From: Pararoseomonas baculiformis
GTDB taxonomy: Bacteria > Pseudomonadota > Alphaproteobacteria > Acetobacterales > Acetobacteraceae
Direction: 5' to 3'
DNA: 64,000 nt
Assembly (NCBI RefSeq): GCF_017813395.1
Contig: NZ_JAGIZB010000001.1
Location: 186,001 to 250,000, forward strand
The notes beneath the pieces were generated by a model, which saw nothing but the letters and a program-made list of their open reading frames with translations, was not told the origin of the DNA and did not search any database. Both the position numbers and the translations under genes were made by a program. How positions within the stretch are numbered: the stretch's first letter is position 1; every line of letters begins with the position of its first letter. This document shows, one piece after another, positions 52,601-63,082 of the stretch.

Positions 52601-54781
52601 ATGGAGCCCCCCGCCCGCGGCGAGATCCCGGTGAGGACAGCAGAGGAAGCGGAGCGGCTGGTGGCCGTGGCGGCCTATCAGGCCGTGAACGCGGAACGGG
52701 GCGCGGACCTGGACCATATGGCCGCCATCGCGGCGAAGCTGTTCCGCTCCCCGATCGCCCTCATCACCATCATGGCGGAGGAGCGCATGCTCATCACCGC
52801 CTGGCACGGCACCGGGCTGCCGGATGTGGAACGGGTCCATGCCTTCTGCGCCCAGACCATCCGGTCCGGCACGCCCATGGTCGTGCCGGATGCGGCGTGC
52901 GACCTCCGCTTCGCCCGGAACCCGCTGGTCACCGGACATCCCGGCATCCGCTTCTATGCCGGCGCGCCGCTCATCAGCCCCATTGGCGGGAACCGCATCG
53001 GCGCCCTCTGCGTCATCGACACCCAGCCGCGCCCGATGCTGGACGAGGACGCGAGCAACCTTCTGGGCAGCCTGGCCGGGCTGGTCATGGACCGCATGGA
53101 GATGCGGCGGCTGGAGGGTGAGCGGCGGGATGCCGTGGCGCGCTTCACCCGCGTCACCGCCGCCATGCCGGGCGCCGTGATCTGCGCGGACCACGAGAAC
53201 CGCGTCACGCATTGGAACAATGCGGCGGAGAAGCTGTTCGGCTGGCCGGCCACGGAGGCGATCGGCAGCCCGGCGGATCGGATCCTGCCGGCCTCGGACC
53301 GCGCCTCCCACGCCGCGCGGCTGCTGCGGCTGGCGGAAAATGGCGGGCCGCCCGAGCACCAGCCCATGGAGATCACCCTCCAGCGGCGCGACGGCGGCAT
53401 CTTCCTCGCCGAGATGACGCTGGCCTGCTGGAAGGAAGGCGGCGGGCGCACCGCCTCGGCCGCCATCATCCGGGACGTGACGCAGCGCCGCCAGGCGGAG
53501 CGCCGCCTGCGCCACCTGGCGCATCACGATCCCCTCACCGGCCTCGCCAACCGCGTGCTGCTCTCCGAGGCGCTGCAGCGCTCGCCCCGCTCCAGCCCCT
53601 GCTCGATGATCGTGCTCGACCTCCATGGCTTGAAGCATGTCAACGACGCCTTCGGGCATGAGGTGGGCGATGCGCTGCTGCAGGAAGCGGCCGCGCTGAT
53701 GGAGCGCTGCATCGACCAGCGCGGCCTGCTTGCCCGGCTGGGCGGGGACGAGTTCGCGGTGCTGCTGCGCGGCGATGCCGAGGCGGCGGCGGCAATGGAT
53801 CGGGAACTGCGCGAAAGCCTGACATCGGAGGTCTTCCGGCTGCGCGGCCAGAGCTTCCATCTGCAGGTCAGCACCGGCCGGGCCACCGCGCCCGGGCTGC
53901 AGGCCGATTCCCTGCTGGCCAATGCCGACCTGGCCCTGAACCGGGCCAAGGCCCTCGGGCGCGGTGCCGGGGTGGCCTATGAACCGTCCATGCGGGCCGA
54001 ATACCAGGCCAGGCGCACACTGGAGACCGAGCTGCGCGAAGCGGTGGAAACCGGGGCGTTCACCCTGTTCTACCAGCCGCAGGTCCGGCTGGCGGATGGG
54101 CACATCATCGGGGTGGAGGCGCTGCTGCGCTGGAACCATCCCCGGCAAGGCCTGCTGACGCCCGGCGCCTTCCTCGACGTGCTCGAATCGAGCCCGCTGG
54201 CCTGCCGGGTGGGCGAATGGGCGCTGGAGGAAGCCTGCGGCCAGGCGGCCGCCTGGCAGGCCGCGGGCCTGGCGCTGCGGGTGGGCGTGAACCTCTTCGC
54301 CGAGCAGCTCCGGCAAGGCGACCTCGACAGGAAGGTCGGGGCGACCCTGGCGCGCCACGGGCTGCCGCCCCAGGCGCTGGAACTGGAGCTGACCGAGACC
54401 ATCGTGCTGCGCCAGGCCGCATCCGAGCTGGAACCGCTGCAGCGGCTCCATGCCCTGGGCATACGCCTCTCCTTCGACGACTTCGGCACGGGCTATGCCT
54501 CGCTCGCCACGCTGAAGCGCTTTCCGCTGGACCGCATCAAGATCGACCGTGGCTTCATCACCGATCTCGGAGAGGACCGGCACGACGCCGCGATCGTGGA
54601 TGCCATGATCAGCCTTGGCCGCAGCCTCGGGATGGAGGTGATTGCGGAAGGGATCGAGACGGCCGAGCAGGAAGCCTGGCTGCGCGCCCGTGGCTGCGAG
54701 CTGGGCCAGGGCTACCGCTACGGCAAGCCGATGCCGGCGGGGGATCTGCTCCGGCTCGCCCAGAGGCGGAACGCCGCCTGA
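52601..54781 (+). CDS. GAF-PAS-GGDEF-EAL cyclic-di-GMP signalling protein
   Basis: A 726-residue predicted cytosolic protein. Domains in order are GAF (about 25-170; FYAGAPLISPIGGNRIGALC), PAS (about 180-300; HWNNAAEKLFGWPATEAIGS), GGDEF (about 315-460; intact GGDEF in LLARLGGDEFAVLL) and EAL (about 475-720; EALLRWNHP, DDFGTGYASLATLKRFPLD). Both catalytic signatures look complete, so it may make or degrade cyclic-di-GMP, with the sensory domains setting the balance. No membrane segment is seen. The gene stands alone. Confidence 0.94.
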   Translation: MEPPARGEIPVRTAEEAERLVAVAAYQAVNAERGADLDHMAAIAAKLFRSPIALITIMAEERMLITAWHGTGLPDVERVHAFCAQTIRSGTPMVVPDAACDLRFARNPLVTGHPGIRFYAGAPLISPIGGNRIGALCVIDTQPRPMLDEDASNLLGSLAGLVMDRMEMRRLEGERRDAVARFTRVTAAMPGAVICADHENRVTHWNNAAEKLFGWPATEAIGSPADRILPASDRASHAARLLRLAENGGPPEHQPMEITLQRRDGGIFLAEMTLACWKEGGGRTASAAIIRDVTQRRQAERRLRHLAHHDPLTGLANRVLLSEALQRSPRSSPCSMIVLDLHGLKHVNDAFGHEVGDALLQEAAALMERCIDQRGLLARLGGDEFAVLLRGDAEAAAAMDRELRESLTSEVFRLRGQSFHLQVSTGRATAPGLQADSLLANADLALNRAKALGRGAGVAYEPSMRAEYQARRTLETELREAVETGAFTLFYQPQVRLADGHIIGVEALLRWNHPRQGLLTPGAFLDVLESSPLACRVGEWALEEACGQAAAWQAAGLALRVGVNLFAEQLRQGDLDRKVGATLARHGLPPQALELELTETIVLRQAASELEPLQRLHALGIRLSFDDFGTGYASLATLKRFPLDRIKIDRGFITDLGEDRHDAAIVDAMISLGRSLGMEVIAEGIETAEQEAWLRARGCELGQGYRYGKPMPAGDLLRLAQRRNAA

Positions 54782-54891
54782 CCAGGCCAGCAGGGCCACA
54801 TCCACGCCCAGCCGCGCGGCGGAGCGCCCGCCGGCCGGGACGCATCGGCTGAGAACGGGGGCGGCGCCCGGCAGGCACCGCCCGGCGGCCG

Positions 54892-55869
54892 CTAGTCCAG
54901 CCGCACGTTGTTGGCGCGGATCAGGCGCGTATAGGTATCGGTCGTCTCGGTCAGCCAGTTGCGGAAGGCGTCCGGCCCCTCGGTGCGCGGCTCGGCGCCC
55001 AGGTCTTTCAGCCGGGCGGCGATGGCGGGCATCGCCACGATCGCCTGCAGTTCCTTGTGCAGCCGCTCGATCACCGGGCGGGGCGTGTTGCCCTGCACCA
55101 TGATGCCCTGCCAGGTGCCCGCATCCACCGCCGGCCAACCCAGTTCCCGGAAGGTGGGCACGTTGGGCAGGGAGGCCAGGCGGTGCTGGCCGGTCACGGC
55201 CACGGCACGCATCTGGTTGTTCACCGCATAGGGCTGGGCCTGGGTGGCGCCGGCGATGGTCAGGTCCGCCTCGCCCGAGACCACGGCCGTCAGCGCCGGG
55301 GCGCCGCCACGATAGGGCACATGCGTCATCTCCCGCCCCCAGGCATCGGCAAGCTCGATCAGGGTGAGGTGGGAGGCGGTGCCGACACCGGAATTGCCGG
55401 CATTCAGCGGCCGCGGGGCGGATTTCGCATGGGCGGCCAGTGCCCGCGCATCCTGCGCCGGCAGCGCATTCGCGACGCCAAGGATGTAGGGCGCGTAGAT
55501 CAGCATCGTCACCGGCGCCAGGTCCTTCGCATTGTCGAAGGGCAGGCGGGGGAACAGCGCGGGGTTGGTGGCGATGGTCGTCACGTCCATCAGCAGCAGG
55601 GTGTGGCCATCCGGCTGGCTCTTGGCCACGACATCGGCGCCGATATTGCCGCCCGCCCCCGCGCGGTTCTCAACCACCACGCTCTGCCCCACGGCGCGCC
55701 CGAGCTCCTGCGCGATCAGCCGGGCGAGGATGTCGCTGGTGCCGCCCGGCGCGTTGGGCACGATGATGCGGAGCGGGCGGTCGAAGTTCTGGGCCCGCAC
55801 GGCGGGCGCGGCGAGCGCGGTGAGGGCGCTGGCGGCGAGGCTGGTGCGGAGGAGGTCGCGGCGCTTCAT
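54892..55869 (-). CDS. Bug/TctC-family receptor
   Basis: A 325-residue periplasmic binding protein. The leader MKRRDLLRTSLAASALTALA ends near VRAQN; the Bug motif is IIVPNAPGGTSDILARLIAQ, followed by VVENRAGAGGNIGADVVAK and VPYRGGAPALTAVVSGE. It is divergent from a LysR gene with 124 bp between starts, the usual arrangement for a regulated Bug receptor. The ligand, probably an organic acid, is unknown; no TctAB genes are adjacent. The ATG at 55869 begins the signal peptide. Confidence 0.92.
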   Translation of the reverse strand: MKRRDLLRTSLAASALTALAAPAVRAQNFDRPLRIIVPNAPGGTSDILARLIAQELGRAVGQSVVVENRAGAGGNIGADVVAKSQPDGHTLLLMDVTTIATNPALFPRLPFDNAKDLAPVTMLIYAPYILGVANALPAQDARALAAHAKSAPRPLNAGNSGVGTASHLTLIELADAWGREMTHVPYRGGAPALTAVVSGEADLTIAGATQAQPYAVNNQMRAVAVTGQHRLASLPNVPTFRELGWPAVDAGTWQGIMVQGNTPRPVIERLHKELQAIVAMPAIAARLKDLGAEPRTEGPDAFRNWLTETTDTYTRLIRANNVRLD

Positions 55870-55993
55870 CTCGATCGTTTCCCTCATGCGTTCTCGCGGC
55901 CCTTCGGGGCCGTCTCGCATCCACTGGCGTAACGGACCGCACCGATGCTTGTCCAAGCTTGAATGCAGATCAATCGATACGCAAACTGGATCA

Positions 55994-56887
55994 ATGTTCG
56001 AACTGGGCCAGCTCCGCTGCTTCGTCGCCGTGGCGGAGGAGCTGCATTTCCGCCGCGCCGCCGCCCGGCTGAACATGACCCAGCCGCCCCTCAGCCGGCA
56101 GATCCAGGTGTTGGAGCATGAGCTGGGCTTCGCCCTGTTCCATCGCAGCAGCCGCGCCGTGCGGCTCACCCCGGCCGGGCAGGTCTTCCTGGACCAGTCG
56201 CGGCGCATGCTCCGCATGGCCGAAGGAGCGGTGCAGGAGGCGCTGCGCGTGGCGCAGGGAGAAGTCGGCAGCATCACGCTCGGCTTCACCGCGGCATCGA
56301 GCTACGCGGTGCTGCCGCGCCTGGTTTCCATCATCCGCCGGGGGGCGCCCGGGATCGAACTGAACCTGCGGGAAATGGTCACGCAGGAGCAGTTGAGCGC
56401 GCTGCGCGCCGGCCGGATCGATGCCGGGCTGCTGCGCCCGCCCGCCACCGGCCCCGACCTCCGCGCCCTGCGGCTGGAGCGGGAGCCGATGCTGCTGGCC
56501 CTGCCGCTGGACCATCCCCTGGCGGAGCAGGCATCGGTCGATCCCGCGGCGCTGGATGGCCAGCCCCTCATCACCTATCCGCCCGTGGAGGGGCGCTACC
56601 TGCACGACCTGGTGCTCTCCGTGCTGCGGCTGGCCGGGGTGACGCCGGGGCGGATGCAGCATCTCAGCCAGACGCATTCCATCCTGGCCCTGGTCGGCGC
56701 CGGGATCGGCTTCGCCCTGGTGCCCCAGGCGGCCGAGCGGCTGCGGCCGCTGGACGTGGCTCTGCGCCCGCTGCGCGGCACGCCGCCCCTGACGGCCGAC
56801 CTGCTGCTCGCCTGGACAGAGGCGGAAAACCCGGCGCGGGACCTGGTGCTGGCGGTGCTGCGGCAGGAATGGCCGGGGCTGGCCTAG
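55994..56887 (+). CDS. LysR-family transcriptional regulator
   Basis: A 297-residue LysR protein. The helix-turn-helix region contains FVAVAEELHFRRAAARLNMT and QPPLSRQIQVLEHELG, placing it in the CatR/BenM-like group; the effector domain follows from about residue 90. It is divergent from the Bug receptor gene and most likely regulates it. Its 3' end overlaps the convergent histidine kinase gene by 4 bp. Confidence 0.92.
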   Translation: MFELGQLRCFVAVAEELHFRRAAARLNMTQPPLSRQIQVLEHELGFALFHRSSRAVRLTPAGQVFLDQSRRMLRMAEGAVQEALRVAQGEVGSITLGFTAASSYAVLPRLVSIIRRGAPGIELNLREMVTQEQLSALRAGRIDAGLLRPPATGPDLRALRLEREPMLLALPLDHPLAEQASVDPAALDGQPLITYPPVEGRYLHDLVLSVLRLAGVTPGRMQHLSQTHSILALVGAGIGFALVPQAAERLRPLDVALRPLRGTPPLTADLLLAWTEAENPARDLVLAVLRQEWPGLA

Positions 56888-58200
56888 ACGGGTCGGCCCC
56901 CCTGCCGCCCGGCCCAGGGCAGCCAGAGCGTCACGCGTGTTCCCTGCCCTGCCCCGCTCGCGATCGAGAGCGCCCCGCCGGCCCCCTCGGCATAGTCCCG
57001 CGCCATGGAAAGGCCGAGCCCGGTGCAGCCATCCTTCGTGGTGAAGAAGGGTTCCATGGCCCGCGCCAGGGTATCCGCATCCATCCCCGCACCCGTATCG
57101 GCCACGCCGAGGCGCAGATAGCGGCCCGGCCGCAGCGATGCGGGATGATCCGCACCCGGCGCCACCTCGTCCGGCGTGGCGGAAAAGGTGAGGGTGCCGC
57201 CGCCCGGCATGGCATCCCGCGCATTGCCGGCCAGATGGGCCAGCACGGCCTCCAGCTCCCCCCGGTCGGTCAGCAGGGCGGGCAGGTCCGGCGGCGCCTC
57301 GATCACCACCTGCAGCGGGCCGCCTGGCGGGGGCGCCAGCGCCTCGGCCAGTTCCTGGAACAGGGCGGCGGGCCGCACGCGCTGCAGGCCCAGCGCGCCC
57401 TGGCGCGTGAAGGAGAGAAGCAGGTCGGTGACGGAGGCGCCGCGCTGCGCCACCCCATCCACCATGCCCAGGAGCTGGCGCGCGGCGGCCGGGTTCTCCT
57501 CAATTTGGGCGGCTGCCATCTGCACGCCGCTGCGCACGGCCTGAAGCAGGCGGGCGAAATCATGCGCCACGCCGCCGGCGAGCTGCCCCAACGCCTCCAG
57601 CGGGCCGGCACGTTCCTGCCATCCCGGGGGGGCCGCTTCCGCCACCTCCTGCGCCGCCCGTCCGCGCAGCTCCTGAGCCAACCGCCTCATGGAGATCTCA
57701 CCCACGGCCATGGCCGCCAGGTCGCGCAGCGCGGCGGCATCGGCAGTGGTCCAGTCCCGCGGCACCGTGTCGATGGCGCAGAGGGACCCGAGGACATGGC
57801 CCTCCGGCGTGGTGAGGGGCATGCCGAGATAGGCGACCACGCCGAGATCGGGGATCGCCAGGTTGTCGCAGACCAGAGGATGACGCCCCGCATCCTGCAC
57901 CATCAGCGGCGCGCCGCTGGCCACCACATGCTGGCAGAAGGAGTGGGAGAGCGGGGTTTCGCGCCGGATCGCCCAGACCTCCGGCAGGCCCACCGCGCTC
58001 TTGAAGAACTGGCGCTCCGCCTCGACCAGCGAGACCAGGGCCACGGGCACGCCCAGCAGGCGGCAGACGAGCCGGGTCAGCCGGTCGAACACCTCCTCGG
58101 GCGGGGTGTCGAGCAGGCCGGTGCGGCGCAGCGCTTCCAGGCGCTCGGGGTCGCGGATCGGATCGCCCCGGCCGGCGCCGGACTTCGGATCGGGAAGCAT
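56884..58200 (-). CDS. GAF-domain sensor histidine kinase
   Basis: A 438-residue cytosolic kinase. A GAF domain (about 20-165; FFKSAVGLPE, AYLGMPLTTPEGHVLGSLCA) is followed by a HisKA-type region with the phospho-acceptor His in LAGGVAHDFARLLQAV. A HATPase_c domain follows, with N-box LAGNARDAMP, GVADTGAGMDADTL, and FFTTKDGCTGLGLSMARDYA. It resembles hybrid or NtrB-like kinases that lack a fused receiver; no response regulator is adjacent. Its upstream region has a possible EcfG-type promoter. The final 4 bases overlap the convergent LysR gene. Confidence 0.88.
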   Translation of the reverse strand: MLPDPKSGAGRGDPIRDPERLEALRRTGLLDTPPEEVFDRLTRLVCRLLGVPVALVSLVEAERQFFKSAVGLPEVWAIRRETPLSHSFCQHVVASGAPLMVQDAGRHPLVCDNLAIPDLGVVAYLGMPLTTPEGHVLGSLCAIDTVPRDWTTADAAALRDLAAMAVGEISMRRLAQELRGRAAQEVAEAAPPGWQERAGPLEALGQLAGGVAHDFARLLQAVRSGVQMAAAQIEENPAAARQLLGMVDGVAQRGASVTDLLLSFTRQGALGLQRVRPAALFQELAEALAPPPGGPLQVVIEAPPDLPALLTDRGELEAVLAHLAGNARDAMPGGGTLTFSATPDEVAPGADHPASLRPGRYLRLGVADTGAGMDADTLARAMEPFFTTKDGCTGLGLSMARDYAEGAGGALSIASGAGQGTRVTLWLPWAGRQGGRPV

Positions 58201-58276
58201 GATGCCGGGCAGGCTGCCATATCGGGGCGGAAGTTGAAAACGTTCCGTGGAACAGAGCGGGGGAGTGGAGCGGGGC

Positions 58277-60123
<1,847 letters not shown>

Positions 60124-60888
60124 CTAGAGAATCAGGCCTCCATCCACCACCAGGGTCTGCCCGGTGATCATAGAGCCCGCGCAGCCCAGGAAGAGAATGG
60201 CCTCCGCGATATCCTCCGGCACGCAGCGGCGGCCCATGGGGCAGTTCTGGATCGATTGCGCCCGCTGCGCATCGGTCCACTCGATCTGCCAGGTGCTGTC
60301 CACCGCGCCCGGCGCCACGGCGTTCACGCGCACCTCCGGCCCCAGGCCCCGCGCCAGATGCTTGGTCAGCGCGATCACCCCCGCCTTGCTGGAGGCATAG
60401 GCCATGGAGGAGCCACGGCCCGAAAGCCCGGCCACGGAGGCGATGTTCACCACCGCGCCGCGCGTTTCCCGCAGCGCCGGCACCGCCGCGCGGGTGGCGC
60501 GGAACAGGCCGACGAGATTCGTGTCCAGGATGCGGTCCCAGAGATCGTCGGTGATCTCGTCCAGCGCATTCCCCGGGATGGTGCGGCTGGCGCCGGGCGT
60601 GCCGGCATTGTTCACCAGCAGGTCCAGCCGGCCCAGCGCGGCCACGGCGGCCTGCACCATGGCCGCTTCCTCTCCGCTGCCGATGGCACCCGGGGCTTCC
60701 ACGGCGGTCGCTCCCGTGGCGCGGATGGCGGCGACAGCCTCGGGCCCGCGCGGATCGCCGGGCAGGAAGTTCACCGCCACGGCGCAGCCATTCGCGGCCA
60801 GTTCCTGCGCGGCGGCCAGGCCGATGCCGGAGGCGGCACCGGTCACCAGCGCGGCGCGGCCGGCGAGATCATAACGTGGACGTGGCAT
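60124..60888 (-). CDS. short-chain dehydrogenase/reductase
   Basis: A 254-residue classical SDR. Cofactor motif VTGAASGIGLAAAQEL, the NNAG block LLVNNAGTPG, the Ser-Tyr-Lys catalytic set in VNIASVAGL and YASSKAGVIAL, and the C-terminal ITGQTLVVDGGLIL are all present. It probably oxidises or reduces a small alcohol or ketone with NAD(P)(H). It is upstream of rnhB without a gap; the pairing is likely economical, not functional. Confidence 0.92.
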   Translation of the reverse strand: MPRPRYDLAGRAALVTGAASGIGLAAAQELAANGCAVAVNFLPGDPRGPEAVAAIRATGATAVEAPGAIGSGEEAAMVQAAVAALGRLDLLVNNAGTPGASRTIPGNALDEITDDLWDRILDTNLVGLFRATRAAVPALRETRGAVVNIASVAGLSGRGSSMAYASSKAGVIALTKHLARGLGPEVRVNAVAPGAVDSTWQIEWTDAQRAQSIQNCPMGRRCVPEDIAEAILFLGCAGSMITGQTLVVDGGLIL

Positions 60889-60975
60889 GGTCTGGTCCTT
60901 CCCTGGCCCCGCAGAATCGCCGGGCTCGGCGGCGGGGGGAAGGGGGTAGGCGCGGTCTCGCGCCCTGGCCGGGAA

Positions 60976-62016
60976 TTACAGCCCGCGCGAGACGAAGGTA
61001 TCGCCCGGCCCCAGCAGCCCCGTGGCGCCGTTGCGCAGCACCGCCCGATCCGCCGCATCCCCGCGCAGCACGGCATCGAGGAAGGTGACCGACAGGGAAG
61101 CGGCGCGGGCGTGGTAGGTGCTCTCGGCATAGCGCCCGCCGGCCTCCTGCTCATCCGCGAAGGATGCATGGAGGGCACCGGCCAGCACGACGAGCGCGCC
61201 GGGATTGGTGGATTGCTCGAAGGGTGCGCGGCGGGCGGGGGCGCGGATGCCCTCGATGAAGCCGTGGTCCTCGGTGCCCGTGATGTGCAGCATCGGCACG
61301 GCGAAGCCGCCATAGGCCAGGCGCGGGGGCAGGCCGATGGCGGGAATGGGGGAAAGCGCCACCCCGGCCTTGAGGCGCGGATCGGGCAGGCCCAGGCCGC
61401 GGTCGCCGCCCGGCAGGCGCTCGCCCAGCATGTGCTGCACGGTCCAGGCGCCGAAGGAATGGCCGGCAACGGCCAGGCGCTCCGGGTCGGCGCGCCGGGG
61501 CAGGTTGTCCAGCGCGAACTTCACGTCCAGCAGCCGGTCCAGTGCCGCCTGCACGTTCAGCGCCCCGGCCGCCAGCCCCACCATCCGGTCCCCGCCCCCG
61601 CGCCAGAGGCTGTCATCCGAGCCGATATGCTGGAGATGGATGGCGAGATAGCCGTTCTCGGCAAGCGCCCGGCCGAGATAGGCCAGGCCTTCGCGCGAGC
61701 CGCCGAGGCCGTGGGAGATGAAGACCGTGGGCGCGGGGCCGCTGCCCGCCGGCTCACGGATGAGGACGGGAATGTCGCGCGCACGCGCGGCGTCGCGCCA
61801 GACAGTTCGGGATTCGGTGATGCGGGCCTCCCCCGGCCGGGATACGGCCGAAGGAGCGGCGGCGCAGCCCGGCGCCGCCAGGAAGGGCAGCAGGGCGGGC
61901 GCCGCGAGCAGCGCCCGGCGTGCTAGAGGGCGATGTCGTAGGTCCGCCAGGGCGTGAGCTTCGCCACGCGGTCGTACACCGCGCGACCGCGGTAGTTGTC
62001 CTCGGCTGTGATCCAA
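60976..62016 (-). CDS. alpha/beta hydrolase, probable lipoprotein (dienelactone hydrolase/PAF-acetylhydrolase-like)
   Basis: Up to 346 residues. The nucleophile elbow is AVAGHSFGAWT, preceded by VFISHGLGGSREGLAYLGRA; a His-containing block ALHASF lies near the C-terminus. The segment RRALLAAPALLPFLAAPGC looks like a lipoprotein signal with lipobox Cys, which implies export to the periplasm. The true start is unclear: the TTG at 62016 overlaps the GNAT gene by 94 bp, and no ATG or GTG lies nearer the signal. A non-standard CTG start near 61960 is possible. The substrate is unknown. Confidence 0.78.
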   Translation of the reverse strand: MDHSRGQLPRSRGVRPRGEAHALADLRHRPLARRALLAAPALLPFLAAPGCAAAPSAVSRPGEARITESRTVWRDAARARDIPVLIREPAGSGPAPTVFISHGLGGSREGLAYLGRALAENGYLAIHLQHIGSDDSLWRGGGDRMVGLAAGALNVQAALDRLLDVKFALDNLPRRADPERLAVAGHSFGAWTVQHMLGERLPGGDRGLGLPDPRLKAGVALSPIPAIGLPPRLAYGGFAVPMLHITGTEDHGFIEGIRAPARRAPFEQSTNPGALVVLAGALHASFADEQEAGGRYAESTYHARAASLSVTFLDAVLRGDAADRAVLRNGATGLLGPGDTFVSRGL

Positions 62017-62372
62017 CGGATGACGCTCCAGCCGCGACGGCGGCCTTCCTCGGCAAGGGCTGCGATGAGCGCGTCGGCCACGCGCTGGCCCCTCATCTGG
62101 GGATCGACGAAGAGATCGTCCAGATAGCCGCCGGTCGTTGCGGAAAGCGGGCGGGCGAAGGGCCGGTAATGGGCCAGGCCCACGGCACGGCCATTCGCGT
62201 CCTCGGCCACGAAGGCCCTGGTCTCGTGTCCGGGATCGTGGATCCAGGACCAGACGCGGTCGCGCATCTCCTGGGTCTGGGTCACGCGGTAGAATTCCGC
62301 ATAGCCGGCATAGAGCCGGTTCCAGTCCTCGTGGTGCCGCTCTTCGAGCGGAACGATGCGCAGCTCGCTCAT
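61923..62372 (-). CDS. GNAT-family N-acetyltransferase
   Basis: A 149-residue acetyltransferase. The acetyl-CoA loop is DPQMRGQRVADALI preceded by GGYLDDLFV, and the C-terminal NYRGRAVYDRVA block is typical of GNATs that modify amino groups. The substrate is unknown. Its ATG overlaps the Nudix stop by 4 bp, so the genes are coupled. Confidence 0.9.
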   Translation of the reverse strand: MSELRIVPLEERHHEDWNRLYAGYAEFYRVTQTQEMRDRVWSWIHDPGHETRAFVAEDANGRAVGLAHYRPFARPLSATTGGYLDDLFVDPQMRGQRVADALIAALAEEGRRRGWSVIRWITAEDNYRGRAVYDRVAKLTPWRTYDIAL

Positions 62373-62965
62373 GGCTTGTCCTTCAGCGTGAGGTCGATCC
62401 GGCCGGCGGCCTTCAGCGCCAGCAGCAGGGAAGCGGTGTGCATGGCCTGGGGCAGGACCCCGCTCCCGAGTTCGGAGAGCAGCCGCGCGAGCGGCCAGAG
62501 CTCCACCGTGATGTCCTCCCCCACCTCATGCGCCGTGGCATGGGTGAGGGTGGCGTCCAGCGCCAGCACCGTGTGCGCGCGGTTGCGATGGGTGGCCGTG
62601 TTGGGGCTGAGCGAGTGGAGGTAGCGGAACTCGGGCGCGGAATAACCCGTCTCCTCCCGCAGCTCGCGCGCGGCGGCCAGGGTGGGGTCGCCGTCGGCCT
62701 TGTCCACCGCGCCGGCGGGCAGCTCCAGCGTCCAGGCCTGGGCGCCGTGGCGGTACTGGCGCACCAGCACCAGCTCATCCGCCGGCGTGATCGCCACCAC
62801 ATGCACCCAGTCCGGATAGGAGAGGCTGTAGAAGGGATCGAGCACATTGCCCTTGGAGTCCCGCACGGCATCCGCCGTGACATGGATCCAGCGGTCCTGG
62901 AGCACCGTGCGGGAGGAGAGAACCTCCCAGAGGGGCGGACTGGTTGGCGGCTGCGAATCGCTCAT
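62369..62965 (-). CDS. Nudix hydrolase (ADP-ribose pyrophosphatase-like)
   Basis: A 198-residue Nudix protein. The box reads GAVDKADGDPTLAAARELRE followed by ETGY: the REUxEExGU half is intact, but the Glu five residues after the first Gly (as in PGES) is replaced by Asp. It begins with the ADP-ribose-type block SSRTVLQDRWIHVTADAV and LVLVRQYRHGAQAWTLELPA. It probably hydrolyses ADP-ribose or a similar nucleotide sugar. The first gene of a short run with GNAT. Confidence 0.9.
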   Translation of the reverse strand: MSDSQPPTSPPLWEVLSSRTVLQDRWIHVTADAVRDSKGNVLDPFYSLSYPDWVHVVAITPADELVLVRQYRHGAQAWTLELPAGAVDKADGDPTLAAARELREETGYSAPEFRYLHSLSPNTATHRNRAHTVLALDATLTHATAHEVGEDITVELWPLARLLSELGSGVLPQAMHTASLLLALKAAGRIDLTLKDKP

Positions 62966-62990
62966 GGCGCGGGAGCATGCCGGAAGAAGC

Positions 62991-63018
62991 TCGCCAGGGC
63001 TGCATGCAAGCCTGGCGA
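62991..63018. repeat. inverted repeat upstream of the Nudix gene
   Basis: TCGCCAGG (62991-62998) and CCTGGCGA (63011-63018) form perfect 8-bp arms around a 12-bp centre containing GCATGC. It lies 26 bp upstream of the Nudix start and could be an operator or part of the gcvP terminator region. Confidence 0.4.
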
Positions 63019-63045
63019 AAGATCAGCACGGGGGCGAAAGCGGGA

Positions 63046-63072
63046 CCGGCCGGCGGAATGACCGCCGGCCGG
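63046..63072 (-). terminator. hairpin terminator of gcvP
   Basis: A perfect 11-bp stem (CCGGCCGGCGG at 63046-63056 with its complement at 63062-63072) and a 5-nt loop, just after the gcvP stop at 63083. There is no U-tract. Confidence 0.6.
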
Positions 63073-63082
63073 GCACCGGATG

